Shown piece after piece: positions 1 through 8,871 of a DNA stretch of 64,000 bases. The first letter of the stretch is position 1, and the number at the start of each line of letters is the position of its first letter. The position numbers and the translations under genes are program-made. The notes beneath the pieces were generated by a model. It made no database searches. It was given only the letters and a program-made list of their open reading frames with translations, and was not told the origin of the DNA. Source of the stretch: Pseudomonas oryzihabitans NBRC 102199 (GTDB lineage: Bacteria > Pseudomonadota > Gammaproteobacteria > Pseudomonadales > Pseudomonadaceae); NCBI RefSeq assembly GCF_000730625.1, contig NZ_BBIT01000002.1, positions 248,001-312,000 of the forward strand, given 5' to 3'.

Positions 1-142
1 GGAGCTGGCCGAGCGCAAGACGCGTCTGGCCCATGCCCAGGCCCAGGCCGATGCCCAGCGCCAGTTCCTATCCTATGCGGACGAGCACGCCTGCATCGCC
101 GTGCTGGAGCGGGCGCTGGCCAAGGCCTATCGGTTTTTCTAG
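1..142 (+). CDS. C-terminal fragment of an unidentified protein
   Basis: An open frame enters from the left edge and ends at a TAG at 140-142, giving the last 46 residues of a protein. The visible part is alanine-, glutamine- and arginine-rich and reads as one or two amphipathic helices ending in aromatic residues (YRFF). The composition would suit the C-terminal helix of a small dimeric regulator, but no diagnostic motif is present and I do not recognise the family. Codon use is typical of the window. Its start and most of its length lie outside. Confidence 0.5.
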   Translation, partial: ELAERKTRLAHAQAQADAQRQFLSYADEHACIAVLERALAKAYRFF

Positions 143-186
143 TGTCTGGCTGCCGGCGCCTGGCGTGAGGCGCCCGGAGTCCGGCT

Positions 187-214
187 AAGGGAGGCGCCTA
201 TTCAGGCGCTCCTT
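187..214. terminator. Hairpin between convergent genes
   Basis: GCGCCT (194-199) and AGGCGC (204-209) pair around a four-base loop, and the stem extends outward with GGA/TCC and one bulged G. It lies between the stop of the gene at the left edge and the stop of the convergent DUF2790 gene, the expected place for a shared terminator. There is no clear T-run on either strand, so the call rests on position and symmetry. Confidence 0.35.
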
Positions 215-236
215 CGGCACTGAGTCGACTAGCGCC

Positions 237-491
237 TCAATTCTGGTTGTAGCAGCCGTTGCCGAACACCTGGTAATCCAGCTCATGTTCCCGGCCAGCG
301 TGATCCAGATAGTCGAGGCGGGCCGTGACGATCCCGCATTGGGCGCTCAGGTCGGTCTGGCTGACCACCCGGTCGACGTCGAGGGGAACGAAGAAGCCGG
401 GCTGGTCGTGGATCAGGGCGGGATGGTCGGGAGCGGCCAGGGCGGAGCCGGTGGCGAGCAGACCGAAGAGACCGAGCAGCAGTGCTTTCAT
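237..491 (-). CDS. DUF2790 family small secreted protein
   Basis: This 84-residue protein starts with a clear signal peptide (Lys at position 3, a Leu/Gly-rich core, cleavage likely after ALA near residue 19). The mature part of about 65 residues has the DUF2790 pattern common in Pseudomonas: a PLDVxRVVS segment, a single Cys in SAQCGIVTARL, a LDY(L)DxxGxxHxLDYxxxG stretch and a final Cys. The two cysteines may form a disulfide in the periplasm. The family has no established biochemical function; members are often induced by stress or metals. A GAGGA ribosome-binding site sits upstream of the ATG. It stands alone, convergent with the gene at the left edge. Confidence 0.8.
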   Translation of the reverse strand: MKALLLGLFGLLATGSALAAPDHPALIHDQPGFFVPLDVDRVVSQTDLSAQCGIVTARLDYLDHAGREHELDYQVFGNGCYNQN

Positions 492-656
492 GATGAGTCC
501 TCTTGAGTGGGGTAGCTATTCGCTGACCGGGCCACTCTAGGGGGACAGGAGGGACGTCAGCCTGACCGGCGCATGACAAATCGGTCATGGAGGTTTTCGT
601 CTGGTCGCGCAGAAGGACGAGAGATCCGCGCGGACCTCTTACCAGGCGCCCAACGC

Positions 657-1835
657 TCAGACCGAGCAGTCCAGCGTCTTGCCCGGCACCCGGCGCCGCC
701 CGCAGGACAGCATGACGATCACCAGGACGCAGCCGATGAGGATGGCCCCTGAGGACAGCACGAAAAGGCTGCGCCGGTCGTTACCTTCGATGATCAGGCT
801 CAGCAGGGTCGGCGCCGCGGCGGCCGAGGCGACCTGCACCACGCCGACCAGCTTGGTCAGGCGACCGCTCGGATCGTGGGTTACGACCGACGACATGTAG
901 TAGGACAGCGCCAGGTTCCAGCCGAAGTTCATCAGGAACACCGCGATCATCAGGTCCGAGGCCGTGTGGATGCGCGTGGCCAGCAGGTAGATGGCGCCGA
1001 GCACGGCCAGGGAGCCGGTGAGGATCATCGGCACCCGGCCGAGGTGCCGCCCGGCCAGGCTCGGCAGCGCCGCACCGGGCAGGCCGCCGAGCAGGCCAAG
1101 GCTGATCGCCCAGCCGATATCGACCGGTGCCACCCCGGCGTCGCTGGCGATGCCCTCGACGAAGCCCCACAGCGAATAGATCGACAGCTGCAGGAACAGC
1201 ATGCCGAGCAGCGAGCAGACGCCGATCACCGTCAGGCCGGAGCGTAGCGACGCCTGGGAGACGGATCGTGTTTCCGGGCTGTGCCTGGCCGGCAGGCAGA
1301 GGCTCAGCAGGCAGACCAGGGCGAACCAGGCTGCCAGGTAGTAGATCGCCCCGGCGAAACCCTGCCACTGGGCGATCATCGGCATGATCACCGCGCTGCT
1401 GGCGAACAGGGCGGTCTGCACGAACAGCAGGATGCCGAAGGACCTGTCCTGGCCCGGCATGCTGCCCAGCCAGTAGATGGCGTAGGAGTAGAGCACACCC
1501 GAGCAGAGACCCGAGAGACCGCGCAAGGCCAGCAGCGGATCGAGCGTGGTGACGCTGGCGGTCGCGGTGTTGGCGAACAGCAGGAGCAGGGCGGTGCCCA
1601 GGGCCAGGGTGCGCGGACCGAGGAAGCGGATCATCGGCAGGTACAGCAGCGTCCCGACGATGGAGCCGCACATCTCCACGGACAGGGTCCAGCTCTGCTG
1701 CGCCAGGCTCAGGCCGAGGCGTTCGGTCAGCAGTCCGATAAAGATCGGCTGCACACCGATGACGAGGATCGAGGCGGCGGCGATGGCGATGCACGCGGCG
1801 CGTACCAGGGTTTGATGGGCGATGGTCATGGTCAT
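657..1835 (-). CDS. MFS transporter
   Basis: A 392-residue integral membrane protein with about twelve hydrophobic segments and the size of a typical major facilitator. The early part (residues 15-130) carries helices TM1-TM4 with a loop containing RFLGPRTLALG after TM2, and a central loop near residues 185-200 separates the two halves. It ends in a basic cytoplasmic tail. The substrate cannot be read from the sequence. It is the last gene of a leftward series (serine hydrolase, porin, DUF3237 protein), which suggests inner-membrane transport of the compound those proteins handle. Two in-frame ATGs lie at 1835 and 1829; the first is used here. Confidence 0.8.
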   Translation of the reverse strand: MTMTIAHQTLVRAACIAIAAASILVIGVQPIFIGLLTERLGLSLAQQSWTLSVEMCGSIVGTLLYLPMIRFLGPRTLALGTALLLLFANTATASVTTLDPLLALRGLSGLCSGVLYSYAIYWLGSMPGQDRSFGILLFVQTALFASSAVIMPMIAQWQGFAGAIYYLAAWFALVCLLSLCLPARHSPETRSVSQASLRSGLTVIGVCSLLGMLFLQLSIYSLWGFVEGIASDAGVAPVDIGWAISLGLLGGLPGAALPSLAGRHLGRVPMILTGSLAVLGAIYLLATRIHTASDLMIAVFLMNFGWNLALSYYMSSVVTHDPSGRLTKLVGVVQVASAAAAPTLLSLIIEGNDRRSLFVLSSGAILIGCVLVIVMLSCGRRRVPGKTLDCSV

Positions 1836-1906
1836 TTACCTGCCGGCTCGGCCACGGCGGGGCCTGCCGCTTCAGTAGAAAGCCGTGCTGCGAGAAGGGT
1901 GGGCGG

Positions 1907-2395
1907 TCAGGTGAGGCGATAGCAATGGATGGCGACCCGGTCGGCGGCGGGATAGCCCACCTTGCCGATCATCACGCTACGGGTCAGCCAGTCGAGTCTG
2001 CCGCTGGCCACCTGGAAGCGCGGCGTGCAACTGCAGTGATAGTCCTCCTCGGCGATGGGCCAGAGGCCCTGGGCGACCTGCGCCCGGCCCCGGTCGCTGA
2101 GGGTGATCAGGCCGGTGTTGTGGATGTTGATCCACTCGCCCTGGTCGCTGCGCAGGCTGTAGCGAGCGTCCAGCTCGCCCACGCCATCGCTGCGCAGCAG
2201 ATAGAAATCCGCGCCGCCGGCGATGACTTCGCCGCGCACGTTCAGGCCTTCGAACTGCCCGCCGGTGATGCGGTAGTTGCTGCGCTGGCCATCCGTGCAG
2301 GCGCCCAGGCCATCGGCCGGATCGATGATCACATGCAGGCTCAGCACCCATTCCAGCGTCGGCACGGCGATCCCGTTTTCTGTCTTGGTATTCAT
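1907..2395 (-). CDS. DUF3237 domain protein
   Basis: A 162-residue soluble protein covering one DUF3237 domain. Typical features are the N-terminal LEWVLSLHVII strand, the RSNYRITGGQFEG segment, the Gly-rich GEVIAGGADFYLLRSDG hairpin and the C-terminal YHCSCTPRFQVASG strand. DUF3237 proteins form small beta-barrels of unknown function and often sit in aromatic or hydroxy-acid catabolic clusters. The ATG at 2395 follows AGGAG at a good distance; a GTG directly before it is possible. It lies 41 bp after the porin gene and 71 bp before the MFS gene, probably co-transcribed. Confidence 0.8.
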   Translation of the reverse strand: MNTKTENGIAVPTLEWVLSLHVIIDPADGLGACTDGQRSNYRITGGQFEGLNVRGEVIAGGADFYLLRSDGVGELDARYSLRSDQGEWINIHNTGLITLSDRGRAQVAQGLWPIAEEDYHCSCTPRFQVASGRLDWLTRSVMIGKVGYPAADRVAIHCYRLT

Positions 2396-2436
2396 CACGC
2401 TCTCCTGTGCCCCTCGGGGGCAGTGGTGGCTGGTGG

Positions 2437-3771
2437 TCAGTAGCGATAGGTGAAGTACAGCTCGAGGGCGCTGAAGCGCTCGGTATCGCCGAACGCCTGG
2501 CGGGCGGCCGACCTGGCCTGCACCCAGTTGTACGAGAGCGAGCCGTAGAACTGCCGGTTGGGGGTCCAGTCGAGATACACCGCGGTCTCGTCGGCGAAAC
2601 GCCGATCGCTGACCGCGGCGCCGCGGAAGTTGGCCTGGTCGAGCCAGAACTGGTAGTGGATGACGCCGAGGGTGAGGGTGTCGCCGAGGCGGTTCTTCAG
2701 CGAGAACTGCTGGACGCGCTCGTTGCTGTTGAACAGCAGGTAGTTGCCCACCACGTCGCCGATCAGCCAGGTGCTCCAGTCCGTGAACCCCTTGCTCAGC
2801 GGGTCCCAGGCTTTCTGGCGATTGTCAGTCGGGTTGCTGTCACCGGAGAAGACGGCGTAGCGATAGCCGAGGGTGGGGCTGAAGGGCAGGTCCTGGAATT
2901 GATAGTCGGCCTGGGCGTACCAGGCCCTGGCGTCGTAGCTGAGGGCGCCGTCACCGCCGCGCTGCACCGCGTATTCGCCATTGAGGGCGAGGTTGGGCAG
3001 GCCTGGCAGGTGACCACGCAAGGCCCGCAGGTTGTATACCCGCATGCCGTCGCGGCGGACCGCGGTGCTGCCTCGGCTGGCCAGGGTATCGACCGTCATG
3101 GCCAGGGCGCCGAGGGTCACCTGGCCGTCGAGGTCGTAATCCAGGTTGGCGCCGCTCAGGCGGAAGTCGCCGTAGTGATCGTCGGTGCGCAGGGTAAAGA
3201 CCTGGGCCTGGGCTGGACCTTGGCCCCACGCCAGGATCGCCGAGTCGCGAAAGGCAGTGCGCGGACCGAGCCAGTAGGCGCCATCGCCGAACAGATCGAG
3301 ATTGCCGTCCATGACGATGAAGCCGGTGCCGACCATGAAATTCTGGCGGCCCGCGGTGAATTTCCAGTCGCCCAGCTGCACCCCGGCATAGAGCTCTTCG
3401 GGGGCGAAACGGCCGTCCGAACTGCGGGTGAAGCCACCGGCATCGCCGTCGCCAAAGGTGGTGGCGCCGACCACCGAGCCCCCGGCGAGCAGATGGAGCC
3501 TGTCGCTGAGCGAATAGTCGAGCGTGACGCCGGGTTTGACGTAGAACTCCTGCCAGGCGCTGCGGCTGCCGTTGTTCTGGCCGCTGCGGGCATCCACGTG
3601 CCCGGCACCGAAGTTGACGCCCCGGGTGCTGATGGAACCGGCGCCCACCGTCAGGTTGAGGTCACCTTTGAGATTCTCGTAATCGAACGCATAGCCCGCC
3701 AGGGCCGGCTGGCTGGCCAGCGGCAGGCCGAGCGCCAGCAGTACGCCGGGGAGGCGCTTGGTTGTGCACAT
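2437..3771 (-). CDS. Outer-membrane channel, alginate-export/porin-like
   Basis: This 444-residue precursor has a signal peptide (KR near the start, LLALGLPLASQPALA, cleavage near residue 25) and a mature part of alternating hydrophobic and polar residues, as in a beta-barrel. It ends in an aromatic residue (FTYRY), the usual OMP C-terminal signal. The stretch SPTLGYRYAVFSGD followed by AWDPLSKGFTDWSTW resembles alginate-export-domain porins, which often serve as uptake channels for small organic substrates rather than alginate. An AGGAG site precedes the ATG. Context in a hydrolase/MFS cluster argues for substrate passage across the outer membrane. Confidence 0.75.
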   Translation of the reverse strand: MCTTKRLPGVLLALGLPLASQPALAGYAFDYENLKGDLNLTVGAGSISTRGVNFGAGHVDARSGQNNGSRSAWQEFYVKPGVTLDYSLSDRLHLLAGGSVVGATTFGDGDAGGFTRSSDGRFAPEELYAGVQLGDWKFTAGRQNFMVGTGFIVMDGNLDLFGDGAYWLGPRTAFRDSAILAWGQGPAQAQVFTLRTDDHYGDFRLSGANLDYDLDGQVTLGALAMTVDTLASRGSTAVRRDGMRVYNLRALRGHLPGLPNLALNGEYAVQRGGDGALSYDARAWYAQADYQFQDLPFSPTLGYRYAVFSGDSNPTDNRQKAWDPLSKGFTDWSTWLIGDVVGNYLLFNSNERVQQFSLKNRLGDTLTLGVIHYQFWLDQANFRGAAVSDRRFADETAVYLDWTPNRQFYGSLSYNWVQARSAARQAFGDTERFSALELYFTYRY

Positions 3772-3898
3772 GTGGAGCTCCTGACTATTTTTCTTGTATT
3801 ACAGGGCAGTGAAGGATGGCCAAGGCGACCACCGGATACCTGACAGTGCAGGTGGGAGCGCTGGCGAGGCGGCGCTCTTCGATCTCGTTAGGGGTGGA

Positions 3899-5107
3899 TC
3901 AACCGCGCAACCGGGCGGCAATGGCGCGCAGCAGGCGCACGGTATCGATGTCCAGTTCGGTGACCGCCTCGGGCAGCGACGACTGCTTGACGATCACCAC
4001 CTCCGAGGCGAAGTCGACGAACAGGTACTGGCCGTGGATGCCGCTGGCCATGAGGGCCGGGCTGTGGTCATTGAAGACGTACCACTGGCTGCGGTAGGAG
4101 GCGCCCGGGGTCCAGTCGGAGAAGTCCTGGTGCACGCCATAGACGGCCGGATCCCCGCCGGCGGCAATGGCCTCGATCACCGCCTGGTCGATGACCTGCT
4201 GGCCATCGACTACGCCGCCATTGGCCAGTATCAGGCCGAAGCGGCCCATGTCGCGCAGGGTGGCGTTGAAGCCGGCGCCGGCGACACTGCGGCCCCAGGG
4301 ATCGGCCATGAAGTAGGCGTCGCGCTCGCAACCGAGTTGCTGCCATACCCGCTGCAACTGCTCGGCGCAGCCCAGGCCGCTGGCGCGCTCCATCACCCAG
4401 GCCAGCACCTCGGTGGTGGCGGTCACGTAGTGGAAGAGGCCGCCGTGCTCGCCTCTTTTGCGCAACGACGGCAGGTACTGGTACAGCGACTCGTACTGGG
4501 CGTACTCGGACGGCGCGGGCTTGAAGCCACAGGCATAGCCGTACTGGGAGCTTTCCGAAGTCGGATCGTCGTACAGCTCGGTGTAGTGGACGCCCACGGC
4601 CATGTCGAGCAACTGGCGGACGGTGGCGTCACCGAAGGCGCTGCCGGCCAGTTCCGGCACATAGCGCTGGGTCGGCGCCTGGGCATCGAGCACGCCATCG
4701 TGGATGAGTTGCTCGCCGAGCAACCCGATCAGCGACTTGGTGACCGAGAACATGATGTGGCGGTCGGTGGCGACCTGGCCGTTGAAGTAGCGCTCGTACA
4801 CCACCCGGCCTTGGTGCAGCACCAGAAAGCCGTCGGTCTTGCTGGCCTGCAGATGGTCGAGGGCGCTGACGCTGCGGCCGCAGCTGCTCTCGAATCTCAG
4901 TTCTTCGAGGGCCTCGGGTGCATGGGCCAGCACCCTGTCCGGTCGCGGTCCGGCCGCCACCTCGATGGTAGGGCGCAGGCGCGCCAGATGGCGGAAGCCC
5001 CAGCGATTGAACGGCGGTGACATCCAGTTGGCCCAGGTCACGCGCCGGTCCGGCTCGGCCGGAAAACCCTGCATCAGTACGGGCTCTTGTTCTTGTCTGT
5101 CGTACAT
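3899..5107 (-). CDS. Serine hydrolase, class C beta-lactamase / NylB-like fold
   Basis: A protein of about 402 residues with the serine-hydrolase core FSVTKS (SxxK, Ser near residue 121 from this start), followed by LIGLLGEQLI, typical of beta-lactamase-fold esterases, transpeptidase-like hydrolases and 6-aminohexanoate-oligomer hydrolases. The N-terminal LMQGFPAEPDRRVTWANW segment is common in the NylB-like group. No signal peptide is seen, so it is probably cytoplasmic. I chose the ATG at 5107 because it lies just before that conserved segment and follows GGAAG; starts at 5170 and 5161 are possible. A longer frame to 5236 would run through the palindrome at 5209-5225. The gene is divergent from a TetR gene and 127 bp upstream of the porin gene. 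Confidence 0.8.
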   Translation of the reverse strand: MYDRQEQEPVLMQGFPAEPDRRVTWANWMSPPFNRWGFRHLARLRPTIEVAAGPRPDRVLAHAPEALEELRFESSCGRSVSALDHLQASKTDGFLVLHQGRVVYERYFNGQVATDRHIMFSVTKSLIGLLGEQLIHDGVLDAQAPTQRYVPELAGSAFGDATVRQLLDMAVGVHYTELYDDPTSESSQYGYACGFKPAPSEYAQYESLYQYLPSLRKRGEHGGLFHYVTATTEVLAWVMERASGLGCAEQLQRVWQQLGCERDAYFMADPWGRSVAGAGFNATLRDMGRFGLILANGGVVDGQQVIDQAVIEAIAAGGDPAVYGVHQDFSDWTPGASYRSQWYVFNDHSPALMASGIHGQYLFVDFASEVVIVKQSSLPEAVTELDIDTVRLLRAIAARLRG

Positions 5108-5208
5108 CTCGCTGACTTCCCGACCCCGGGAAACCAGGGAGCGATCGAGGCTCTGGTTCATCAGACTCATCCTGGCAGTGGCCCTGCGTAGAGCAGGTAC
5201 GAGAAAAT

Positions 5209-5225
5209 AATTAACCCCGTTAATT
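5209..5225. promoter_or_regulatory. Perfect 17-bp palindrome, candidate TetR operator
   Basis: AATTAAC-CCC-GTTAATT has 7-bp arms around a three-base centre. It lies in the AT-rich divergent region between the serine hydrolase and TetR genes. Short palindromes of 15-20 bp between a TetR gene and its divergent target are the usual operator arrangement for this family. Assignment to this regulator is inference from position. Confidence 0.6.
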
Positions 5226-5303
5226 TCTTTAGTCAATAAAATATTTTCTTTGCCGAAGCCTGGCCAGCTATCCTCTCTGGCACCCCAGGAATCAGGAGCG
5301 ACG

Positions 5304-5924
5304 GTGAGCGGGCTACGCGAACGTCAGAAGGAATCACGCCGCACCGCCATCTCGGCCGCGGCGGTCATGCTGTTCCAGCGCCAGGGCTTTCGCGAGACCA
5401 CCGTCGAGCAGATCGCCCGCGAGGCCGGCGTCTCGGCGCCCACGGTGTTCAAGTATTTCGGCAGCAAGCACGAGATCATCCTGGAGATGATCAAGGAGTC
5501 CGATCGCCGGGCCCTGGTCGACGTGCGCCGGCACCTCCGCGACTTCGCGGATCCCGTCGATGCGCTCTGCCACCTAGAGCACCTGCTGGTCAGCTACGCG
5601 CTGGATGTCCTGCCCGCCGCCCTTTGGCGCGAGCTGCTGCCGCTGGTGCTGGTGGGGGGCGACAGCGGCCTGCCCCTGGCCTACCGGCAGATGAACAGCG
5701 GCCTGCAGGACGAGATCGCCAAGGTGCTGCGCGAGTTGCAGGCCGCCGGCAAGTTGCGCGCCGACCTGGATGTGCAACTGGCCGCCTTTCTGCTCAACGA
5801 CTACTCCCATCTGCAGCTGCTGCGGCTGACGGCCAGTGACCCGCTGGATCGCGAAGGCCACGCGGCCAACGTGCGCAACACCACGCGCCTGATCTTCGAG
5901 GGCATGCGCGCGCTGCCGGCGTGA
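5304..5924 (+). CDS. TetR/AcrR family transcriptional regulator
   Basis: A 206-residue regulator with an N-terminal TetR helix-turn-helix: RRTAISAAAVMLFQRQGF, then TTVEQIAREAGVSAPTVFKYF, followed by GSKHEIILEMI. The C-terminal 140 residues form the variable ligand-binding and dimerisation domain. I use the GTG at 5304, preceded by AGGAG; an upstream in-frame ATG at 5250 lacks such support. Its divergent neighbour is the serine hydrolase cluster, and the 17-bp palindrome between them is the likely operator, so it probably represses that cluster and itself until a ligand binds. The ligand is unknown. Confidence 0.85.
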   Translation: MSGLRERQKESRRTAISAAAVMLFQRQGFRETTVEQIAREAGVSAPTVFKYFGSKHEIILEMIKESDRRALVDVRRHLRDFADPVDALCHLEHLLVSYALDVLPAALWRELLPLVLVGGDSGLPLAYRQMNSGLQDEIAKVLRELQAAGKLRADLDVQLAAFLLNDYSHLQLLRLTASDPLDREGHAANVRNTTRLIFEGMRALPA

Positions 5925-6263
5925 GGCGCCAGCGGCGTCATCAGTCGTGGCGGTGTCTTTGCGGGTCGGCTGGCGTCTCGTCAGGTTTCGCTCAGGGGTG
6001 CTCTACGGCGCTACGATTGCGAGGGCAGGGGGCAGGCGAAGCGAATCGCGGCGCCAACCCAACAGTGAGCCGACCAAGGCGAGCGCCTCTCACCTATCCC
6101 GGCAGGGAGGTGCCCAGCCCTTTTCAGATGCGCCTATAGTGAGTCCGCGCGCAGCAGGTGAACGTTGAACCGCCTTATCGGCGGCGATCGATACTCCTGC
6201 CGTATCCAACGGGCCGGTGCGGCGCGTGCGGGCTGCTCAGAACAACAAGGTAATGGAGTGCTT
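5925..6263. other. Intergenic region upstream of lrgA
   Basis: About 340 bp without a convincing gene. It ends with a GGAG ribosome-binding site for lrgA. A TATAGT hexamer at 6135-6140 could be a -10 box but has no good -35 partner. A small CCGCC/GGCGG hairpin lies near 6173-6187. Several short open frames cross it, none with a recognisable product. Confidence 0.5.
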
Positions 6264-6614
6264 ATGCCTATAGCGGGCTTCTTGATGCTGGTGGGTTGCT
6301 ATCTGGCGGGCGTCTATCTGACGACTCATATAGGCGGCATTCCGGCCAGCGTCATAGGGATCATCGTCCTCTTCGCCCTGCTGATGCTCTTGCGTCGCGT
6401 GCCGGAAGGCGTGGAGACCATGGCCGGCAACCTGCTCAGGTACCTGCCGCTGATGCTCGTGGTGCCGGCGGTGGGCATCGTCGATTTCAGCGGTCTCGAG
6501 GCGTCGGTGTGGTTGCGCCTGGTACTGGTCATCGCGCTGTCTCTGCTGGTCACGGTGCCGCTGTGCGGCTGGTTGCTGCAGTACCTGATCGGACGGAGCA
6601 AAGACCATGGCTGA
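6264..6614 (+). CDS. LrgA/CidA family holin-like membrane protein
   Basis: A 116-residue membrane protein with four predicted helices. Family features are the N-terminal LVGCYLAGVYLTTHIGGIPASVIGIIVLFALL segment, whose conserved PxSVxG pattern marks LrgA/CidA, then ETMAGNLLRYLPLMLVVPAVGI. Members resemble holins and, with LrgB, affect murein hydrolase activity, and in some bacteria pyruvate or other overflow-metabolite transport. I start at 6264, which follows GGAG; an upstream in-frame ATG adds a non-membrane leader not seen in the family. Its end overlaps the lrgB start by 8 bp, so the pair is one operon. No LytTR-type regulator is adjacent. Confidence 0.85.
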   Translation: MPIAGFLMLVGCYLAGVYLTTHIGGIPASVIGIIVLFALLMLLRRVPEGVETMAGNLLRYLPLMLVVPAVGIVDFSGLEASVWLRLVLVIALSLLVTVPLCGWLLQYLIGRSKDHG

Positions 6615-7293
6615 TCAATCCCTCGCACCCCTGCTGGCCCTGTCCCTGACGCTCGCGGCCTATCAGCTGGCGCTCGTGCTGCAGCAGCGCCTGCGCCTGG
6701 TCATGCTGCAACCGGTGCTGGTCACCACGGCCATCGTCGCCACCGTGCTCTGGATCGATGGCATTCCCTACGAGCAGTATCGAAGCGCCAGCGGGATGCT
6801 CGCTATGCTGCTCGGGCCCACCACCGTGGGCCTGGCCGTTCCACTCTACAAGAATGCCCAGCGGGTGAGGGCACTCTGCACGCCGCTGCTGATAACCCTC
6901 GTGGTCGGTGGCGTGGTGGGCGTCTCCCTGACCCTGGCCCTCGGCTGGCTGTTCGGCTTGTCCGAGACCCTGCTGATGAGTCTGGTGCCCAAATCGGTCA
7001 CCATGCCGATCGCCTTGCCGCTGGCGGATCATTTCGGTGGCATCGCGCCCCTGACCGCGGTGATCGTCATGCTGACCGGCGTGATCAGCACCACGCTGGC
7101 GCTGCCGCTGCTCAAGGTCTGCAAGGTAGAGGATCCGGCGGCCCGCGGCCTGACCCTGGGCATGAACGGCCATGCCATAGGCACCGCCCATGCGTTGCGC
7201 GAAGGTCAGGAGACGGCGGCCTTTTCGGCACTCGGCATGATCCTGCTCGGCATCCTGACGGCACTGGTGCTGCCTTGGGTGCTAGGTGCCTGA
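6607..7293 (+). CDS. LrgB/CidB family membrane protein
   Basis: A 228-residue polytopic protein with the LrgB signatures LLGPTTVGLAVPLYKN, LVPKSVTMPIALPLADHFGGI and GMNGHAIGTAHAL. It is the usual partner of LrgA and is thought to act with it in export of overflow metabolites or in control of autolysis at the cytoplasmic membrane. Length and helix content match the family. The start ATG lies inside the end of lrgA, implying coupled translation. Confidence 0.9.
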   Translation: MADQSLAPLLALSLTLAAYQLALVLQQRLRLVMLQPVLVTTAIVATVLWIDGIPYEQYRSASGMLAMLLGPTTVGLAVPLYKNAQRVRALCTPLLITLVVGGVVGVSLTLALGWLFGLSETLLMSLVPKSVTMPIALPLADHFGGIAPLTAVIVMLTGVISTTLALPLLKVCKVEDPAARGLTLGMNGHAIGTAHALREGQETAAFSALGMILLGILTALVLPWVLGA

Positions 7294-7343
7294 GCGACCT
7301 TGCCCGAGCGGGCGGGAAGGGGCGTGGCAGGCCAGTCCGGGCG

Positions 7344-7844
7344 TCACGGCCTCGGGGGCTCCTGCAGGGCTCGCCGCAGACCGGCATGGCCCAACGAAAA
7401 GGCGATGCCGTCCTCGGCCAGGCCCAGACCCGCGTTGATCCAGGTGTCAGCGGCGTAGCGCTTGCGCAGTCCTATCGCGACCCGGGCGGCGACACAGGCC
7501 GCCGTCGCCCCGATCATGGCAGGCAACAGCCGCGGTTGCCGCCGCGCGCCGGCGAGAGCTGCCGCGCTGAGGCCGCCGGACAGGGCACGGACCAACATAG
7601 AGGGCGCTATGGTACGGTCCGGGGCGAAGGGCAGTTTGTCGCCCAACAGCTCGCCGGCCGCCAGGGGCAGCAGGTACTGCCGTACGGGCTGCGACGCGAG
7701 CGTGCGAGCGGGTTCGCAAGCTTCGTCGAGGTCCGCACGTTCCGCCAGTGCCCGGCTGACCAGGGTCGGCGCCAGCATGCTGCGCATGCCCGTCACCACG
7801 CCAATGGCCAAGGCGCCCCACAAGACATTGCGGGCTGTCGTCAT
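7344..7844 (-). CDS. DUF4126-like membrane protein
   Basis: A 166-residue protein with hydrophobic segments near residues 8-30, 85-100 and 108-125. The pattern GVVTGMRSMLAP, then GDKLPFAPDRTIAPSMLVRALSGGL, matches the DUF4126 family of small membrane proteins with no known function. The ATG at 7844 is preceded by GGGAG; an in-frame ATG nine codons upstream is less well placed. It is convergent with lrgB, with no obvious partner. Confidence 0.65.
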   Translation of the reverse strand: MTTARNVLWGALAIGVVTGMRSMLAPTLVSRALAERADLDEACEPARTLASQPVRQYLLPLAAGELLGDKLPFAPDRTIAPSMLVRALSGGLSAAALAGARRQPRLLPAMIGATAACVAARVAIGLRKRYAADTWINAGLGLAEDGIAFSLGHAGLRRALQEPPRP

Positions 7845-8031
7845 CGTCGAGTCTCCCAATGGTCGTTCCAATAGGGACCGGATCCACGGGTGGCTGTTCA
7901 GCTGGATGGCACCACGGGTCGCACGCCTGCTCGTATCCAGGGATGCCCGCCTTCCGGTCTCGCGGCGCGGACGCTCTCGCTACCGGTCCTGTCGTCAGGA
8001 AGCGGCGACGCTCCTGCCGGATGGGGTGTGA

Positions 8032-8589
8032 TCAGGCACTTAGCAGTGCCCGGACGTGGGGCCGCCAGGGTTTGTGGACCAGCCGGCCCTTGAGCAGGTC
8101 GGCATCGGTATCCAGCAGCCGCGAGGTCCGGAAATGGTCCCAGTCGTGCTGGAAGGCCGAGCGCGAACGCAACAGCTGGAGCTGCGCCAGCACCACCCGT
8201 TCTTCCTCGGCCGAGCTGCAGGGGTCGATCCAGTCGATGCGACGGCGCTCGCGATCCACCTTGCCGGCCATGACCAGGTGGCCGTGGCGATCGGAGACGG
8301 AGATCCGCTTGGGGTGAAAGTCGAGCGCCGCCACGGGGGTCGGATAACGATCCTGGCGGACCGCCGCCAAGGCGATCCGGAGGACGTCATCGAGCACGCC
8401 GCACTGGCCGAGCTGGACATGCCCGGCGACATGGAAGGTGCCATGCCCGGCGTCTTCGAAGCGCTTCATCGTCCCGTGCAGCAGGATGGTGAATTGCCGC
8501 TCGAACAGATCCTGGCGAAGCGAAGTGCCCGGTACATAGGGGTTGCTGACGAAGGGCTGGCCTTCGAAGTGTCGAATGATCAGATCCAT
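8032..8589 (-). CDS. Hypothetical protein
   Basis: A 185-residue soluble protein I do not recognise. It begins MDLIIRHFEGQPFVSNPY and is rich in His, Arg and Asp with no signal peptide or membrane segment. The middle (AALDFHPKRISVSDRHGHLVMAGKVD) looks like antiparallel strands; the C-terminal third is helical. The ATG at 8589 is preceded by GGAGG with five-base spacing, which supports translation and rules out the longer upstream frame. It stands alone between two other leftward genes. Confidence 0.6.
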   Translation of the reverse strand: MDLIIRHFEGQPFVSNPYVPGTSLRQDLFERQFTILLHGTMKRFEDAGHGTFHVAGHVQLGQCGVLDDVLRIALAAVRQDRYPTPVAALDFHPKRISVSDRHGHLVMAGKVDRERRRIDWIDPCSSAEEERVVLAQLQLLRSRSAFQHDWDHFRTSRLLDTDADLLKGRLVHKPWRPHVRALLSA

Positions 8590-8871
8590 GATGCCTCCAG
8601 CGTCCTGGAATCCATCATGCCCCCGAAAGGATGATGGATTCCTTAAGGGTAGACGACGCAGGCGGGAAGCCAAGTCGGGCCGGTGATCCGCACCCCGCCC
8701 GGCGGAGGGAGTAGGGACCTTGCCATCTGATCATCGCCGCACCCCATGGCTTGCCTGGAGCAGGGACGGAGGGTGCGCGCCCGAGCCGTCCACCTGAATT
8801 CGGCGGGCGGCTCGTGAGGAGGCAGGTGCGCGCCCGAGGCCTAGGCGACGTTCAGTGACTGCTCGGGGCTA

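Noticed and set aside
2407-3843. Long plus-strand open frame opposite the porin gene
   Set aside because: Antisense shadow typical of GC-rich coding DNA; low-complexity Ala/Gly/Val product, while the minus strand has a signal peptide and a clear barrel protein.
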